A stretch of 64,000 bases of DNA from Shewanella japonica (GTDB lineage Bacteria; Pseudomonadota; Gammaproteobacteria; Enterobacterales; Shewanellaceae). The DNA is taken from NCBI RefSeq assembly GCF_002075795.1, contig NZ_CP020472.1, positions 3,765,001-3,829,000 of the forward strand. Reading direction: 5' to 3'. The notes under the pieces are model-generated. The model was given only the letters and a program-made list of their open reading frames with translations, was not told the origin of the DNA and did not search any database. Each line of letters starts with the position of its first letter. Position 1 is the first letter of the stretch. Shown one piece after another: positions 40,941-50,461 of the stretch. The translations under genes and the position numbers were made by a program.

Positions 40941-42029
40941 ATGTTATTTACCGAATTTGATTTAGCAGGTTCAAGGCTTGCTAACCGCATTACTATGGCA
41001 CCAATGACACGTTCACGCACCAGTCAGCCTGGCGATGTGCCTAACGCATTGATGGCAACTTACTATCAGCAACGAGCCAGTGCGGGGTTAATTATTTCAG
41101 AGGGAACGCCAGTTTCAGCAGTGGCCAGAGGATACTCACTGACACCTGGCATTTATACGCAAGCACAAATAGAAGGTTGGAAGTTAGTCACCGATGCCGT
41201 ACACCAAAAAGGCGGTAAAATTTTTACTCAACTTTGGCATGTTGGCAGACGTTCTCATACTGATATTGCTGGTGAGCAACCTGTTGCTCCTTCAGCGATA
41301 AAACAAGCAGATAAAGTCTATGGTCCTCTCGCTGGCGGGGGGTATGGCATGGTTGAAACCTCAGTACCTCGTGCTATGACGCAAACTGATATCGACCAAA
41401 CCGTTGCGGATTTTGTCCAAGCAGCAAAAAACGCAATAGAAGCGGGGTTTGACGGTATTGAACTTCATGGTGCACATGGCTATTTACTCGACCAATTCAT
41501 GCGTAAAGTCAGTAATCAGCGACAGGACCAATATGGCGGCAGTCAACAAAACCGCATTAGATTGACAGTGGATATTATCAACGCTGTTGCTGATGCCATA
41601 GGTGCCAATAAAGTCGCAATACGCTTATCGCCTTTGGTAGGTGAAGGCTTTAGTGAAGTTGACAGTGATATTATTGACGTCACAAAGTTGCTGCTTAAAG
41701 AAATTGCCCCACTTAATTTAGCTTATGTGCATTTTTCTGAAAATATTGGTGAATACACAGAAGCAACAGATCACTTTAGACAAGAGATGCGAGCCATATA
41801 TCCTCATACCATTATGGTCGCTGGTAAACTGACACAAGAAAGCGCACAAACATTATTAACCAAAGGCTATGCCGATTTGGTTGCTTTTGGCACGCCTTAT
41901 GTCACAAACCCTGACCTAGTGGAACGCTTTAAACACAACAAGCCACTCGCTGAATTTGATGCCGATGCAAGATTAACCTTATATGGTGGAAATGAAGTTG
42001 GTTATATTGATTACCCAACTGCGTCATAA
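40941..42029 (+). CDS. Old Yellow Enzyme family alkene reductase (second copy)
   Basis: A paralogue of the preceding gene, 362 residues. It has NRITMAPMTRSRTSQPGD, QLWHVGRRSH, the His-His form of the substrate pair (ELHGAHGYLLDQF) and YLDQ/NQR-YGGS. The start is the ATG at 40941, with AGGA 6 nt upstream; the ORF reads 16 codons further. The His-His versus His-Asn difference suggests different substrate preference. It is probably cotranscribed with the first copy and ends in a strong terminator. Confidence 0.93.
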   Translation: MLFTEFDLAGSRLANRITMAPMTRSRTSQPGDVPNALMATYYQQRASAGLIISEGTPVSAVARGYSLTPGIYTQAQIEGWKLVTDAVHQKGGKIFTQLWHVGRRSHTDIAGEQPVAPSAIKQADKVYGPLAGGGYGMVETSVPRAMTQTDIDQTVADFVQAAKNAIEAGFDGIELHGAHGYLLDQFMRKVSNQRQDQYGGSQQNRIRLTVDIINAVADAIGANKVAIRLSPLVGEGFSEVDSDIIDVTKLLLKEIAPLNLAYVHFSENIGEYTEATDHFRQEMRAIYPHTIMVAGKLTQESAQTLLTKGYADLVAFGTPYVTNPDLVERFKHNKPLAEFDADARLTLYGGNEVGYIDYPTAS

Positions 42030-42035
42030 CAGCAC

Positions 42036-42068
42036 ACTCACTCATCTTTAAAGGTGAGTGAGTTTTTT
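42036..42068 (+). terminator. Terminator of the ene-reductase operon
   Basis: ACTCACTCA (42036-42044) pairs with TGAGTGAGT (42055-42063), extended inward by CTTTAAAG, and is followed by a T run. It starts 6 nt past the second stop. Confidence 0.93.
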
Positions 42069-42207
42069 GGCGTGAATCATCCACTCTCCCCACTAAATCA
42101 ATAACAAAAAATTATTAAAAATATAAAATTTGATAATTTTTAATCGGTGCGATATCGCCATATACTTCACTCATCAAAACGAACCAAACATTATTAAGGT
42201 GAAGCAA

Positions 42208-42693
42208 ATGAAAATGAGTCATGTAGGTATTATGGTCAGCGACATGGATAAAGCGATTGAGTTTTATACCAAAGCATTGGGACTAAAAGTCGTAATGGGA
42301 AAATCTGCTGTCATCGAAGAAAAAGAAACCGCTATTGGAGCCATGTGTATCGCTGTATTTGGCGAAGGGTTTAAAGGCTTTAATATTGCCCACCTGGTAA
42401 CCACTGACGGAGTCGGTTTCGAACTATTTGAAATGAAAGACAGAGAAGAGCGTCATCATGTCGACTTCTCAAAAATTGGTTTATTTCATTATTCTCTGGA
42501 AACAGATGATTTTGAAGGTGTCATTGAACGCGTAAGACAATATGGTGGCAAGACTCGAATGGAAACCATGCGATATCATCCAGAAGATGACAGCAAGCCT
42601 TATAAAATGGTTTATTTAGAAGATCCATTCGGTACTTTATTCGAGTTATATTCTCATTCTTATTCTGAAACCTACTCTTCTGAATACGAATAA
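42208..42693 (+). CDS. VOC (glyoxalase-fold) family protein
   Basis: A 161-residue vicinal-oxygen-chelate protein with two beta-alpha-beta-beta-beta modules (SHVGIMVSDMDKAIEFYTKAL in the first, GLFHYSLETDDFEGVIERV in the second, then DPFGTLFELYSHS). Metal-ligand-like residues are His at the start of each module and Glu near the end. The substrate is unknown. I start at the ATG at 42208, with AAGGTG 6 nt upstream; the ORF reads 26 codons further. Confidence 0.85.
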   Translation: MKMSHVGIMVSDMDKAIEFYTKALGLKVVMGKSAVIEEKETAIGAMCIAVFGEGFKGFNIAHLVTTDGVGFELFEMKDREERHHVDFSKIGLFHYSLETDDFEGVIERVRQYGGKTRMETMRYHPEDDSKPYKMVYLEDPFGTLFELYSHSYSETYSSEYE

Positions 42694-42717
42694 AGCCACC
42701 ACCCCATTGCAGTATTT

Positions 42718-42750
42718 GCCGTCAATAATGTTGACGGCTTTTTCGTTTTT
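42718..42750 (+). terminator. Terminator of the VOC gene
   Basis: GCCGTCAA / TTGACGGC with loop TAATG, then TTTTTCGTTTTT. The remaining sequence up to 42983 shows no gene. Confidence 0.92.
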
Positions 42751-42983
42751 AACTAACCACTATCTGGGCTGTCGATATTGATAAAGTGCAAACAACTAGG
42801 CTTAGCTAAATTGCTATGAACATTTGATAATGTGCATTCTTAGCCATTGATGACGGAGATCATTTAAGCGAGAACAAAACCAGTACATTGCCACCTGAAT
42901 CAGTTCAATTAAGTAAGTTGTTTTAACTTCACATATTGGCAATATTGATCCGCTAATCTAATCTAAATTGAATTTAGTGCCGA

Positions 42984-43367
42984 CTAAAACGCCTGCCAAA
43001 AAATCCCGAACGAACTGAAAATAGCCACAAACCAAGAAAGCGATCTAAGGGTCGATAAACCTTTGATATATAAGATGTGATAGGCCGCTCTTGCGACCAC
43101 ATGTACTATGGCTAACGTACTCACTGTCGAATTAACATTGTCTGTAGCAATTGCCGTTAGACAACAAATGCCAAACACAATGAGTGATTCAAATGCATTT
43201 TGGTGCCCGGCAAGCGCCCTAGCACCGAGTCCTGTTAGCTGGGATTGCTGCGCGCGAGGATGTGCATTGTCATACCCACCTAGTTTAGCCATCGCAACAG
43301 CAACGGGGCCTTTAGCAAAATAAGGCAATAATAAGGCGATAAAAAGACAAATAAGTAATGTTTGCAT
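42984..43367 (-). CDS. MAPEG family membrane protein
   Basis: A 127-residue four-helix membrane protein of the MAPEG superfamily. Family marks are NAHPRAQQSQLTGLGARALAG followed by HQNAFESLIVF. The role in bacteria is unclear; some bind glutathione. The start is the ATG at 43367 with AGGAAG 6 nt upstream; the ORF reads 23 codons further. Confidence 0.88.
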   Translation of the reverse strand: MQTLLICLFIALLLPYFAKGPVAVAMAKLGGYDNAHPRAQQSQLTGLGARALAGHQNAFESLIVFGICCLTAIATDNVNSTVSTLAIVHVVARAAYHILYIKGLSTLRSLSWFVAIFSSFGIFWQAF

Positions 43368-43884
43368 GGTGCTTCCTAGCTTGCAGTAATCAATGAGCGG
43401 ATAGTAAAACATTTTTTTATACGTATAAAAACCCATTTCAGCTCATCGCAGCGGCTTCAATTAATCTCATCAGTTAATCCAACAACAAATAGGTCTAAGG
43501 CCAATATTGGAGCTCTCCTAACCACAATGACGGCTTAATTGGATATTCATTAGCTAAAATCCTAGCAATTGGGCTTCATTAGTTGAAAAAGTTTAACTAA
43601 CAAATGTTAATAAAAAGTTATTTAAAATCAATCTTTAACGAAAATCCTTTCTTGTCATTTACCTTATTTCTTCGATAACAAATTAATTTTTATGAAATAT
43701 CTGTAACGCCACCACGGTCAATATAACTACCTGCTATTAAGACAGATAACCGCGGATAGTATCGTTTAACAAGTAGGAAGATAGTCAAAAGAAGGCATGG
43801 AAGTGTCTACGATCTTACTCATTAGCAAAACACTAGCTCATCAAAGTCTCAATTTGTACTGATGAGTTAATGCAAGGAAATATC
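43368..43884 (+). other. AT-rich upstream region of bufA
   Basis: About 500 nt without a convincing gene. The part from 43600 to 43860 should hold the bufA promoter and a leader. I looked for an ECF-type promoter, since bufferin operons elsewhere use such factors. A GTAACG is at 43702, but no properly spaced partner was found. No Fur box or terminator was seen. Confidence 0.4.
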
Positions 43885-44343
43885 ATGAATACTAAAGCAC
43901 AAACCGCACTATCAGGTGCAGCGCTAGCCATGGCAATGGCTGGGTTATCTGGTCAAGTCGTGGCAGGCGAATCAGATACCTCTCCGGTTACAGCGGGTGA
44001 AACTGACTTAGTCCATTGTTATGACGTCAACATCTGTAAAGGACACAATGACTGCGGTACAGCTGACAATGCTTGTAAGGGTCAAGCGAGTTGTGAAGGC
44101 ACAGGTTTTGTTGCTATGCCGTCTAAAGCGTGTAGCGATGTTGGCGGGAAAATAAAAGATGATTGGGTTGGTAAAATAACCAAAGCTGATTTGGTCCATT
44201 GTTACGGTGTTAACGTATGTAAAGGACACAATGATTGTAAAGGTGCTGACAATGCCTGTGGCGGTAAAGCAAGCTGTAAAGGCACAGGCTTTGTGAATAC
44301 AACCGCAAAATCATGCGCCGATATCGGTGGTAAAACCGGCTAA
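43885..44343 (+). CDS. bufA: BufA2-type bufferin precursor with duplicated six-cysteine core
   Basis: A precursor of a ribosomally made, periplasmic metal-binding peptide (bufferin). It has a cleavable signal peptide (cleavage likely after GQVVA27). Two tandem repeats follow, about 41-90 and 102-150, each LVHCY-VN-CKGHNDC-(7)-C-(6)-C-(13)-C. Cysteines fall at 45, 51, 57, 64, 70, 83 and 106, 112, 118, 125, 131, 144: identical spacing, offset 61 residues. Most known BufA2 precursors I recall carry one such unit. The start is the ATG at 43885, with AAGGAAAT before it; an earlier in-frame ATG contains that site. bufB and bufC follow. Confidence 0.88.
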   Translation: MNTKAQTALSGAALAMAMAGLSGQVVAGESDTSPVTAGETDLVHCYDVNICKGHNDCGTADNACKGQASCEGTGFVAMPSKACSDVGGKIKDDWVGKITKADLVHCYGVNVCKGHNDCKGADNACGGKASCKGTGFVNTTAKSCADIGGKTG

Positions 44344-44396
44344 CGTTCAAGCCTGAACAACTTTTAAGCTTAATCGACAACACGAGTTGTAATAAT

Positions 44397-44439
44397 GGCT
44401 TGGCAAGATTCGTCTCCTTATTGCCAAGCCGTTTATTTT
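44397..44439 (+). terminator. Terminator-like hairpin between bufA and bufB
   Basis: Perfect 10-bp stem GGCTTGGCAA / TTGCCAAGCC with a 14-nt loop and a GTTTATTTT tail, 54 nt past bufA and about 80 nt before bufB. Partial termination would give more precursor than enzyme. Confidence 0.85.
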
Positions 44440-44519
44440 GCTTAAATTCATTCGATAACAAGCAAGTCAACATCCGTCTTCCACCAGCATGAAGGTTATG
44501 ATTAACCTAAGGAAAGCCC

Positions 44520-45464
44520 ATGTCAGATTCGAAAATTACGCAAGACTTTATTGGTTTTGGCTTAGGGCTTCGTACAGATCATTTTGAGTACATCTTGCAG
44601 CATCAACCAGCCATAGATTGGTTTGAAGTACTATCAGAAAACTACATGGTTGCAGGGGGTAAACCTCGTTACTACCTTGAAGCGTTCGCTGAGCAATACC
44701 CTGTCGTGATGCATGGTGTTTCTATGTCGATTGGCAGCACAGATCCATTAGACATGGATTACCTTAAGTCTCTCAAAAAACTCAGTAATGACATTAATCC
44801 GAAGTGGATTTCTGATCATATTTGTTGGACCTCAATTCATGGTGTTAACAGCCATGACTTATTACCTTTGCCATATACAGAAGAAACCGTAAAGCACGTA
44901 GTTGAACGTATAAACGTCGTGCAAGACTTTTTAGGTCGTCGTTTATTACTCGAAAACGTTTCGAGTTACTTATCCTATAAAGACTCGACAATGGACGAAT
45001 GGGAGTTTTTATCTCAAGTTGCTGAAGAAGCAGACTGCTTAATATTGCTAGATATCAACAATATCTATGTCAGTGCGCGTAACCATTGTTTTAACCCGCT
45101 TGATTATTTAAATAAAATAGATCCTAGACGAGTGCAGCAATTTCACTTAGCTGGCCATTCGGATCATGGCGAATATGTGATTGATACTCATGACAACGAA
45201 GTCCCACCAAGTGTGTGGACACTATATCAAGCCGCACTTGAACGCTTTGGTCCAATAAGTACCATGATTGAGCGAGATGCCAATATTCCTGATTTTCCAG
45301 TGTTATATCAAGAATTATTAGAAGCTCAAAAAATTGCTGAATTAACTTTACCTGGTCACCCTGCACTGGCTTGTTCATCATTAACCCCCATGGGGCTAGA
45401 TTCTCATACTACAGCAGCCTTTCAGACCCAATCGTTATTGCCAAAAAGAAAGGTTGCAGTATGA
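44520..45464 (+). CDS. bufB: MNIO (DUF692) bufferin maturase
   Basis: A multinuclear non-haem iron oxidative enzyme with a TIM-barrel fold, 314 residues. In characterised bufferin and related systems it converts Cys side chains in the core to thiooxazole-type groups. Likely metal ligands: Glu40, His65 (VMHGVS), His100 (ISDHICW), Glu145 (LLLENVSSY), Asp178/Asn180 (LLDINNIYVS), His209 and His213 (QFHLAGH) and Asp222/His224. AAGGA lies 6 nt before the ATG. The stop overlaps the next start as ATGA. Confidence 0.93.
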   Translation: MSDSKITQDFIGFGLGLRTDHFEYILQHQPAIDWFEVLSENYMVAGGKPRYYLEAFAEQYPVVMHGVSMSIGSTDPLDMDYLKSLKKLSNDINPKWISDHICWTSIHGVNSHDLLPLPYTEETVKHVVERINVVQDFLGRRLLLENVSSYLSYKDSTMDEWEFLSQVAEEADCLILLDINNIYVSARNHCFNPLDYLNKIDPRRVQQFHLAGHSDHGEYVIDTHDNEVPPSVWTLYQAALERFGPISTMIERDANIPDFPVLYQELLEAQKIAELTLPGHPALACSSLTPMGLDSHTTAAFQTQSLLPKRKVAV

Positions 45465-46255
45465 GTAAACTAGCTAAAATTCAACAAGAGTTTATGCAGT
45501 ATCTGCTCTTTGAGGCCTCTCCTGAACATCCGCAAAGTATTACCCACAGAGTGGCACAACAAACGGGGATTTCAGCGCAACATCGTTTGGAAATTTACGC
45601 TAATGCTTATCGTACTCGCCTTACTGAAACACTTGAAACTGACCATCAAATATTAGCGTTATATTTAGGTGATGAATTGTTCGATAAGTTATCGAAAGAG
45701 TACATTCAAACACACCCATCAGCCACCAGCTCATTAAGGCATTTTTGCAATAACTTAACTGAGTATTTACGCCAAGATGCATTTTTTAGCCAGTATCCTA
45801 TTTTAGCTGACATAGCAGAATTTGAACGTCGCTTACTGGTTGCTTTTGATGCTGCAGATGCAGACAGAATAGGTTTTGAAGCGTTACAACATTTACCACC
45901 TGAATATTGGCCAAACTGCCAATTACGTTTTCATCCGAGTGTTCAAGTTTTCAGTTGCCAAAGTAACGCAGTTGAAAGCTGGCAAGCATTAAAAGCTGAC
46001 ACCCATCCAGATGCACCATACTACAAGCGAGAACGTCATTGGTTACTGTGGCGAAATAGCGAAAGGCTAACTCAATTTGAGTCCTTAACGGTTAGCCAGC
46101 ACGCGCTGCTTACCGGATTTATTGCTGGTCAAAACTTCGCTCAACAGTGCGAGTTGATGCTCAATTGGTATGATGAACACAGCGCACCCGCTGTGGTATT
46201 ACAGACCTTACAAGATTGGTTTAAAAAAGGCATGATCAGAAGTCTGTCTAACTAA
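45461..46255 (+). CDS. bufC: DUF2063-family partner protein for RiPP maturation
   Basis: A 264-residue partner of the MNIO enzyme; relatives help present the precursor. The N-terminal domain (LAKIQQEFMQYLL to about residue 100, with HRLEIYANAYRTRLTETLETD) is the DUF2063 putative DNA-binding-like domain. The rest is a mixed alpha/beta domain ending GMIRSLSN. The start overlaps the bufB stop as ATGA at 45461-45464; the longer ORF reading upstream lies inside bufB. Last gene of bufABC; no DoxX-type gene follows. Confidence 0.9.
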   Translation: MSKLAKIQQEFMQYLLFEASPEHPQSITHRVAQQTGISAQHRLEIYANAYRTRLTETLETDHQILALYLGDELFDKLSKEYIQTHPSATSSLRHFCNNLTEYLRQDAFFSQYPILADIAEFERRLLVAFDAADADRIGFEALQHLPPEYWPNCQLRFHPSVQVFSCQSNAVESWQALKADTHPDAPYYKRERHWLLWRNSERLTQFESLTVSQHALLTGFIAGQNFAQQCELMLNWYDEHSAPAVVLQTLQDWFKKGMIRSLSN

Positions 46256-46277
46256 CAGCTGCCATAAATGAATCTTA

Positions 46278-47627
46278 CTATGACTCTTTAGGTAACCATA
46301 ATTTAACGCTCAGTCCGCCTTCAACTTTGTTTTGCATGGTAATGTGACCGCCATGCGCTTCGATAATCTCGCGACACAGAGGCAAACCGATCCCCGTACC
46401 TGATTGTTTGGTTGAATAAAAAGGTAATAAGGCTTGAGACAACACTTCGCTAGACATACCGCTACCTTGATCTGCCACTACAATCAAAATACCAGATACT
46501 GGATGAGTGACCTCATCGATATCCAAAGTGACATGCTGTGTATCTGAGCCTGACTCATGGGCATTTTTAAGCAGATTAATCAGGACTTGCTCAAGTTGAA
46601 CACTGTCGAGCGCGATGTTCAAGGTTGGCAAAGTAGAGGTGAGTTTAAACGGGTATTGCTCAGCTAACTGATCGACTAATTGCGACCAATCTACTGTGGT
46701 TTTACGTGGCAAAGGTAACTTAGCAAATTGTGCATAATGAGAAATAAACTGACTTAGGTGAGCGGTTCTGTTTTCGATGGTATCAAAAATAAGTGCCAGC
46801 TTTTCATTATCAAGATCTTTGGTTAACACTCGCCCAGAGTTAACCATAGACGCAATTGGCGCGACAGAATTATTTAACTCGTGGCTGATAATTCGAATCA
46901 CTTTTTTCCACACAGCCACTTCTTGACGGTTAAGCTCTTTAGTTAACTGTTTTAGTAGAATCAAATGATGCTGTTGGTTATTTTGAGTAAAGCTGCCACG
47001 AGAAATATGCCAGGTTTCCAGCTCTTCATTACCGCTGCCGTCCGATGTTAATTGCTCATTGTTCACATCAATTGAAAACAATCCTTCATGCTGACTATTC
47101 AATGCGTGCTTTAATGCACTCGGCAGCTCGGCGATAAGTGCATTTAACAGCATTCCTTCTATACGTACGCCTTGATTAAATAAATGCCTAGCGGCGTCAT
47201 TTGCATAGATAATCCTTTGATTGTCATCAACTAACAACATAATATTGGGCGAGTTTTGAATCACTTTGTCCAACATTAATTCACGCTGATAAATAAATTG
47301 CCTTTCGTTTCGCAGCTTTTGGGATGCTTGATTATAAAGCTCAGCAATGGCATCTAACTGAGGCTCTCCATAACCATGCAACGACACACTAAACTCATTA
47401 TCTTTAAAATTAAGTAAGCCCACTTCTAATGCTTTCAGGCTGTCATTCAGTGCAGTTGTTAACCACATGCTTAACACAAAACACAAGCCCAAGCTCGTTA
47501 GCAGCGCTAGCCAAACATGTTCACTGCCAAGAAAAAACCACACGCACCAACCGCATAAGCCGCTTAACGCAACGGAAAACACGTTACCAAGTACTAACTT
47601 ACTGCGCAGTTGTAGCGTGTATCTCAT
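46278..47627 (-). CDS. Membrane sensor histidine kinase, NtrB/NtrY-like
   Basis: Two N-terminal membrane helices with almost no periplasmic loop (about 12-58), a HAMP-like stretch, a PAS domain (about 115-215, SPNIMLLVDDNQRIIYAND), then the kinase core: H-box ISHELNNSVAPIASM (phosphorylated His), N-box LINLLKNAHESG, G-boxes VADQGSGM and GTGIGLPL. The lack of a sensor loop suggests it reads membrane or cytosolic state. It pairs with the next sigma-54 activator gene, 66 nt upstream. Confidence 0.93.
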   Translation of the reverse strand: MRYTLQLRSKLVLGNVFSVALSGLCGWCVWFFLGSEHVWLALLTSLGLCFVLSMWLTTALNDSLKALEVGLLNFKDNEFSVSLHGYGEPQLDAIAELYNQASQKLRNERQFIYQRELMLDKVIQNSPNIMLLVDDNQRIIYANDAARHLFNQGVRIEGMLLNALIAELPSALKHALNSQHEGLFSIDVNNEQLTSDGSGNEELETWHISRGSFTQNNQQHHLILLKQLTKELNRQEVAVWKKVIRIISHELNNSVAPIASMVNSGRVLTKDLDNEKLALIFDTIENRTAHLSQFISHYAQFAKLPLPRKTTVDWSQLVDQLAEQYPFKLTSTLPTLNIALDSVQLEQVLINLLKNAHESGSDTQHVTLDIDEVTHPVSGILIVVADQGSGMSSEVLSQALLPFYSTKQSGTGIGLPLCREIIEAHGGHITMQNKVEGGLSVKLWLPKES

Positions 47628-47693
47628 TTATCGGTTCACTCTTATTATTCATCCGTTTTACTTTTTTATGATGTTCACAGCACTTATGGAATA

Positions 47694-49151
47694 TCATTTT
47701 GAGGATAAACCATACTTATCCATCCTGCGATAAAGCGCTTGGCGACTTAACCCTAAGGATTTTGCCACTCTGGCGATAACACCATTGTGATGCTGCAACG
47801 CCTGCTCAATCTGTTGTTTATCAGGCTCAACTTGAGCGGCACTCACTTGTTGAGGGGCTTGCTGAGTATGCTCACCATTTTCCTGTGATGGTACCCCTTG
47901 CTTAGGTGTAAAAGTCGATGTTGTTACAGGTTCACTTGTTTTCACATTCGAAAGCGATGAGTTTGTTGAAGGTAATAGCCCCAAGTCATCCACCGTTAAA
48001 ACAGCGTTGGTAGCAAGTAGCACCGCCCTTTTACACACGTTTTCTAACTCTCTTACATTGCCTGACCAAGCATGGGCTAACAAGGCCTGTTGAGCGGTTT
48101 TTTCAAACGTAAATCCATCACCCACAAAATGCTGCGCTAACGGCAAAATATCATCAATACGCTGATTCAATGCCGGCAAAGGTAACTCAATCACATTGAG
48201 TCGATAAAACAAATCTTCACGAAAAGTCCCTTTGGCAATATCGTCGGCTAAATCAGCATTCGTCGCACTGATAACCCGCACATTCACTTTGCGAGTTTGG
48301 TGACTGCCAAGTCGTTCAAACTCGCCGGTTTGCAGCACTCGTAACAACTTAACTTGCCCAGATAAAGGTAAATTACCGATCTCATCTAAGAATAAAGTGC
48401 CGCCATCTGCCGCTTCAAAACGCCCTATTCTGACTTTATTCGCGCCTGTAAACGCTCCAGCTTCAGCCCCAAATAGTTCAGCCTCTAATAGATCCATTGG
48501 TAATGCACCAATATTGACCTTAATAAAAGGTTGTTTATTTAATAAAGAGTTGGCTTGAACAATATCGGCAATTTTGTCTTTACCTGCGCCATTAGGGCCG
48601 GTAATCATCACCGAGACGTCTGATTTGGCAACTTGTAAGGCCAAGTCTATGCACCGCTGCATGGCTCCACCACCAAACACCATGCCGCATAAATCAGCGT
48701 TATTAATCACACTCATGCGCTCTGAGTCGACTCTAGCAAGCTGATTATTTTGTTTAGAAAGATGATAAATGGACAGTAAGTTATTGATACTCGTGAGCAG
48801 CTTGGCATCATCCCATGGTTTACCCATGTAATCTGCAGCGCCGGCTTTAACTAATTCAACTGCAGTTTCAAGTTGCGTCCATGCTGTCATCAAAATAATC
48901 GGTAGATTAGGCTGCTGTTGTCTTAAGGTATAAAACAACTGTTTGCCTTCTTCACCCGAGGTCGTATCTCGGGTGAAATTCATGTCTTGAATCACTAAGC
49001 TAATATCTTGTTTTTCCACAATAGCCAACGCTTGTTCTGGCGTTTCACAGCTCAGTGCTTTATAGCCATGAATGTCCAACATTAACGTTAATGCGCTGCA
49101 AATTGAACTGTTATCATCTACGACTAAAATACTGTCCATACTTCCCATCAT
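47694..49151 (-). CDS. Sigma-54-dependent response regulator (bEBP)
   Basis: The receiver domain (1 to about 130) has the phospho-acceptor Asp in VIQDMNF. The AAA+ domain (about 160-390) has Walker A GPNGAGKD and the sigma-54-contact loop GAFTGA, both required for activation. The C-terminal Fis-type helix-turn-helix is [22 protein letters not shown] Ser/Thr/Gln-rich linker lies near 400-445. Its likely targets are the repeats and the -24/-12 promoter before the adaptor gene at 54135. Confidence 0.94.
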   Translation of the reverse strand: MMGSMDSILVVDDNSSICSALTLMLDIHGYKALSCETPEQALAIVEKQDISLVIQDMNFTRDTTSGEEGKQLFYTLRQQQPNLPIILMTAWTQLETAVELVKAGAADYMGKPWDDAKLLTSINNLLSIYHLSKQNNQLARVDSERMSVINNADLCGMVFGGGAMQRCIDLALQVAKSDVSVMITGPNGAGKDKIADIVQANSLLNKQPFIKVNIGALPMDLLEAELFGAEAGAFTGANKVRIGRFEAADGGTLFLDEIGNLPLSGQVKLLRVLQTGEFERLGSHQTRKVNVRVISATNADLADDIAKGTFREDLFYRLNVIELPLPALNQRIDDILPLAQHFVGDGFTFEKTAQQALLAHAWSGNVRELENVCKRAVLLATNAVLTVDDLGLLPSTNSSLSNVKTSEPVTTSTFTPKQGVPSQENGEHTQQAPQQVSAAQVEPDKQQIEQALQHHNGVIARVAKSLGLSRQALYRRMDKYGLSSK

Positions 49152-49235
49152 TCTTATTTATCGAGCTTAATTATCGAGTTAATACGCTAACTATATCTTA
49201 CCAAGATACGAGCAGGCTAATTTAGCGACATCAAA

Positions 49236-50444
49236 TTAAACGCTGCGCGTCGCCATCGCTGGAGAAATCTTAGCCGCCTTTAATGCTGGAAGCATTACCG
49301 CCAATGTGGTCACCAGCAATAAGCCTATCACCGCTGCAATAGGATAAGTGACTGGCAGCATAGGTAAATTATACAAACTCATTAATTGTTGACCTAACTG
49401 CAATGCCAGCATGGCACCAATCAGTCCACCCGCTATACAAATAAGGTAGTTTTCAACCATAAAGTAATTAACAATATCGCGCTTTTTAGCACCTAAAGCG
49501 CGACGAGTTCCAATCTGTTTCGTGCGGCGCTGAATATTAAACATGACCATACCCGTTAATCCGAGTGCGGTAATCAAAAGTAGCAATATCACCATCATAC
49601 TTAATAATGTCGCCATCAATCTATGATTGTTATAAGCGCCTTTTTTGGTCTCGCTTAGTGATGAAAAGCCATCAATTACACGGTTTGGGTTTTCTGCATG
49701 AAATGCCTTTATTATCACTTCTTCCAGAGCGGGTATATGCTCAGGAAGCGCACGCACCATATAGGTTTTGTTTTTAAACCCGCCACCAAAATCAATATTT
49801 TGAATCACACTGTATTCAAAGTTTTCATGATTCACCCAGGCGCCTTGTAATTTATCCACCACGCCGATAATTTCGATCGTCTGTTTGCCTTGATACATGG
49901 TTTTACCCACAGGCGACTCATCCCCCCAAAACGCCTCTGCTAAAGGTTTTGAGACTATTGCGAGCATGCCACTTTGATCTAACTGAGTATTAATTTCTTC
50001 AGGACGAAAATTGCGCCCATCTACCAGTTTAGATCCCATAACATTCAGTAAGTGCTCATTACCTAAATACAAAGCAAATCCAGGCATACTTTCTGCTGTA
50101 TTTTCATCTGCACTATCAACATAGCGGTCCATCCAACCACTACCACTCAGTGGCACCATGTTAGTGGAGCTTGCCTCTATGACATTGGGCAAGCTACGTA
50201 AAATTTGCTGGTCAACTTCGTTTTGCAGCACATTATCAATTGCAGGGTCAAAGTTATAAACGTTAAAGGTTAAAATTTGCTCCTCGAGTAAACCAGAATC
50301 ACGCTGCATCATGGTTAAGCGTTCATGGATAATAAAACTCGCATTGGCAACAATGGCGACCGATAACACGATTTGTAATAACAACAGCACAGGCCCACTT
50401 TTACTGCGCATTAAACTCGATAATATTGGCTTAATATGTAACAT
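49236..50444 (-). CDS. ABC transporter permease, MacB/FtsX type (second of two)
   Basis: A 402-residue permease with one N-terminal helix (about 15-37), a large periplasmic MacB_PCD domain (about 40-275) and three C-terminal helices (FtsX domain; GLTGMVMFNIQRRTKQIGTRRALGA). It pairs with the next permease to form a heterodimer with the ATPase. AAGGA precedes the ATG by 8 nt. It is the last gene of the exporter operon and is separated from the response regulator by 84 nt. Confidence 0.9.
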   Translation of the reverse strand: MLHIKPILSSLMRSKSGPVLLLLQIVLSVAIVANASFIIHERLTMMQRDSGLLEEQILTFNVYNFDPAIDNVLQNEVDQQILRSLPNVIEASSTNMVPLSGSGWMDRYVDSADENTAESMPGFALYLGNEHLLNVMGSKLVDGRNFRPEEINTQLDQSGMLAIVSKPLAEAFWGDESPVGKTMYQGKQTIEIIGVVDKLQGAWVNHENFEYSVIQNIDFGGGFKNKTYMVRALPEHIPALEEVIIKAFHAENPNRVIDGFSSLSETKKGAYNNHRLMATLLSMMVILLLLITALGLTGMVMFNIQRRTKQIGTRRALGAKKRDIVNYFMVENYLICIAGGLIGAMLALQLGQQLMSLYNLPMLPVTYPIAAVIGLLLVTTLAVMLPALKAAKISPAMATRSV

Positions 50445-50461
50445 GTTGAATTCCTTCTCTA

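Noticed and set aside
43690..43740. ECF-type promoter before bufA
   Set aside because: A GTAACG is present but no -10 element at the proper distance.
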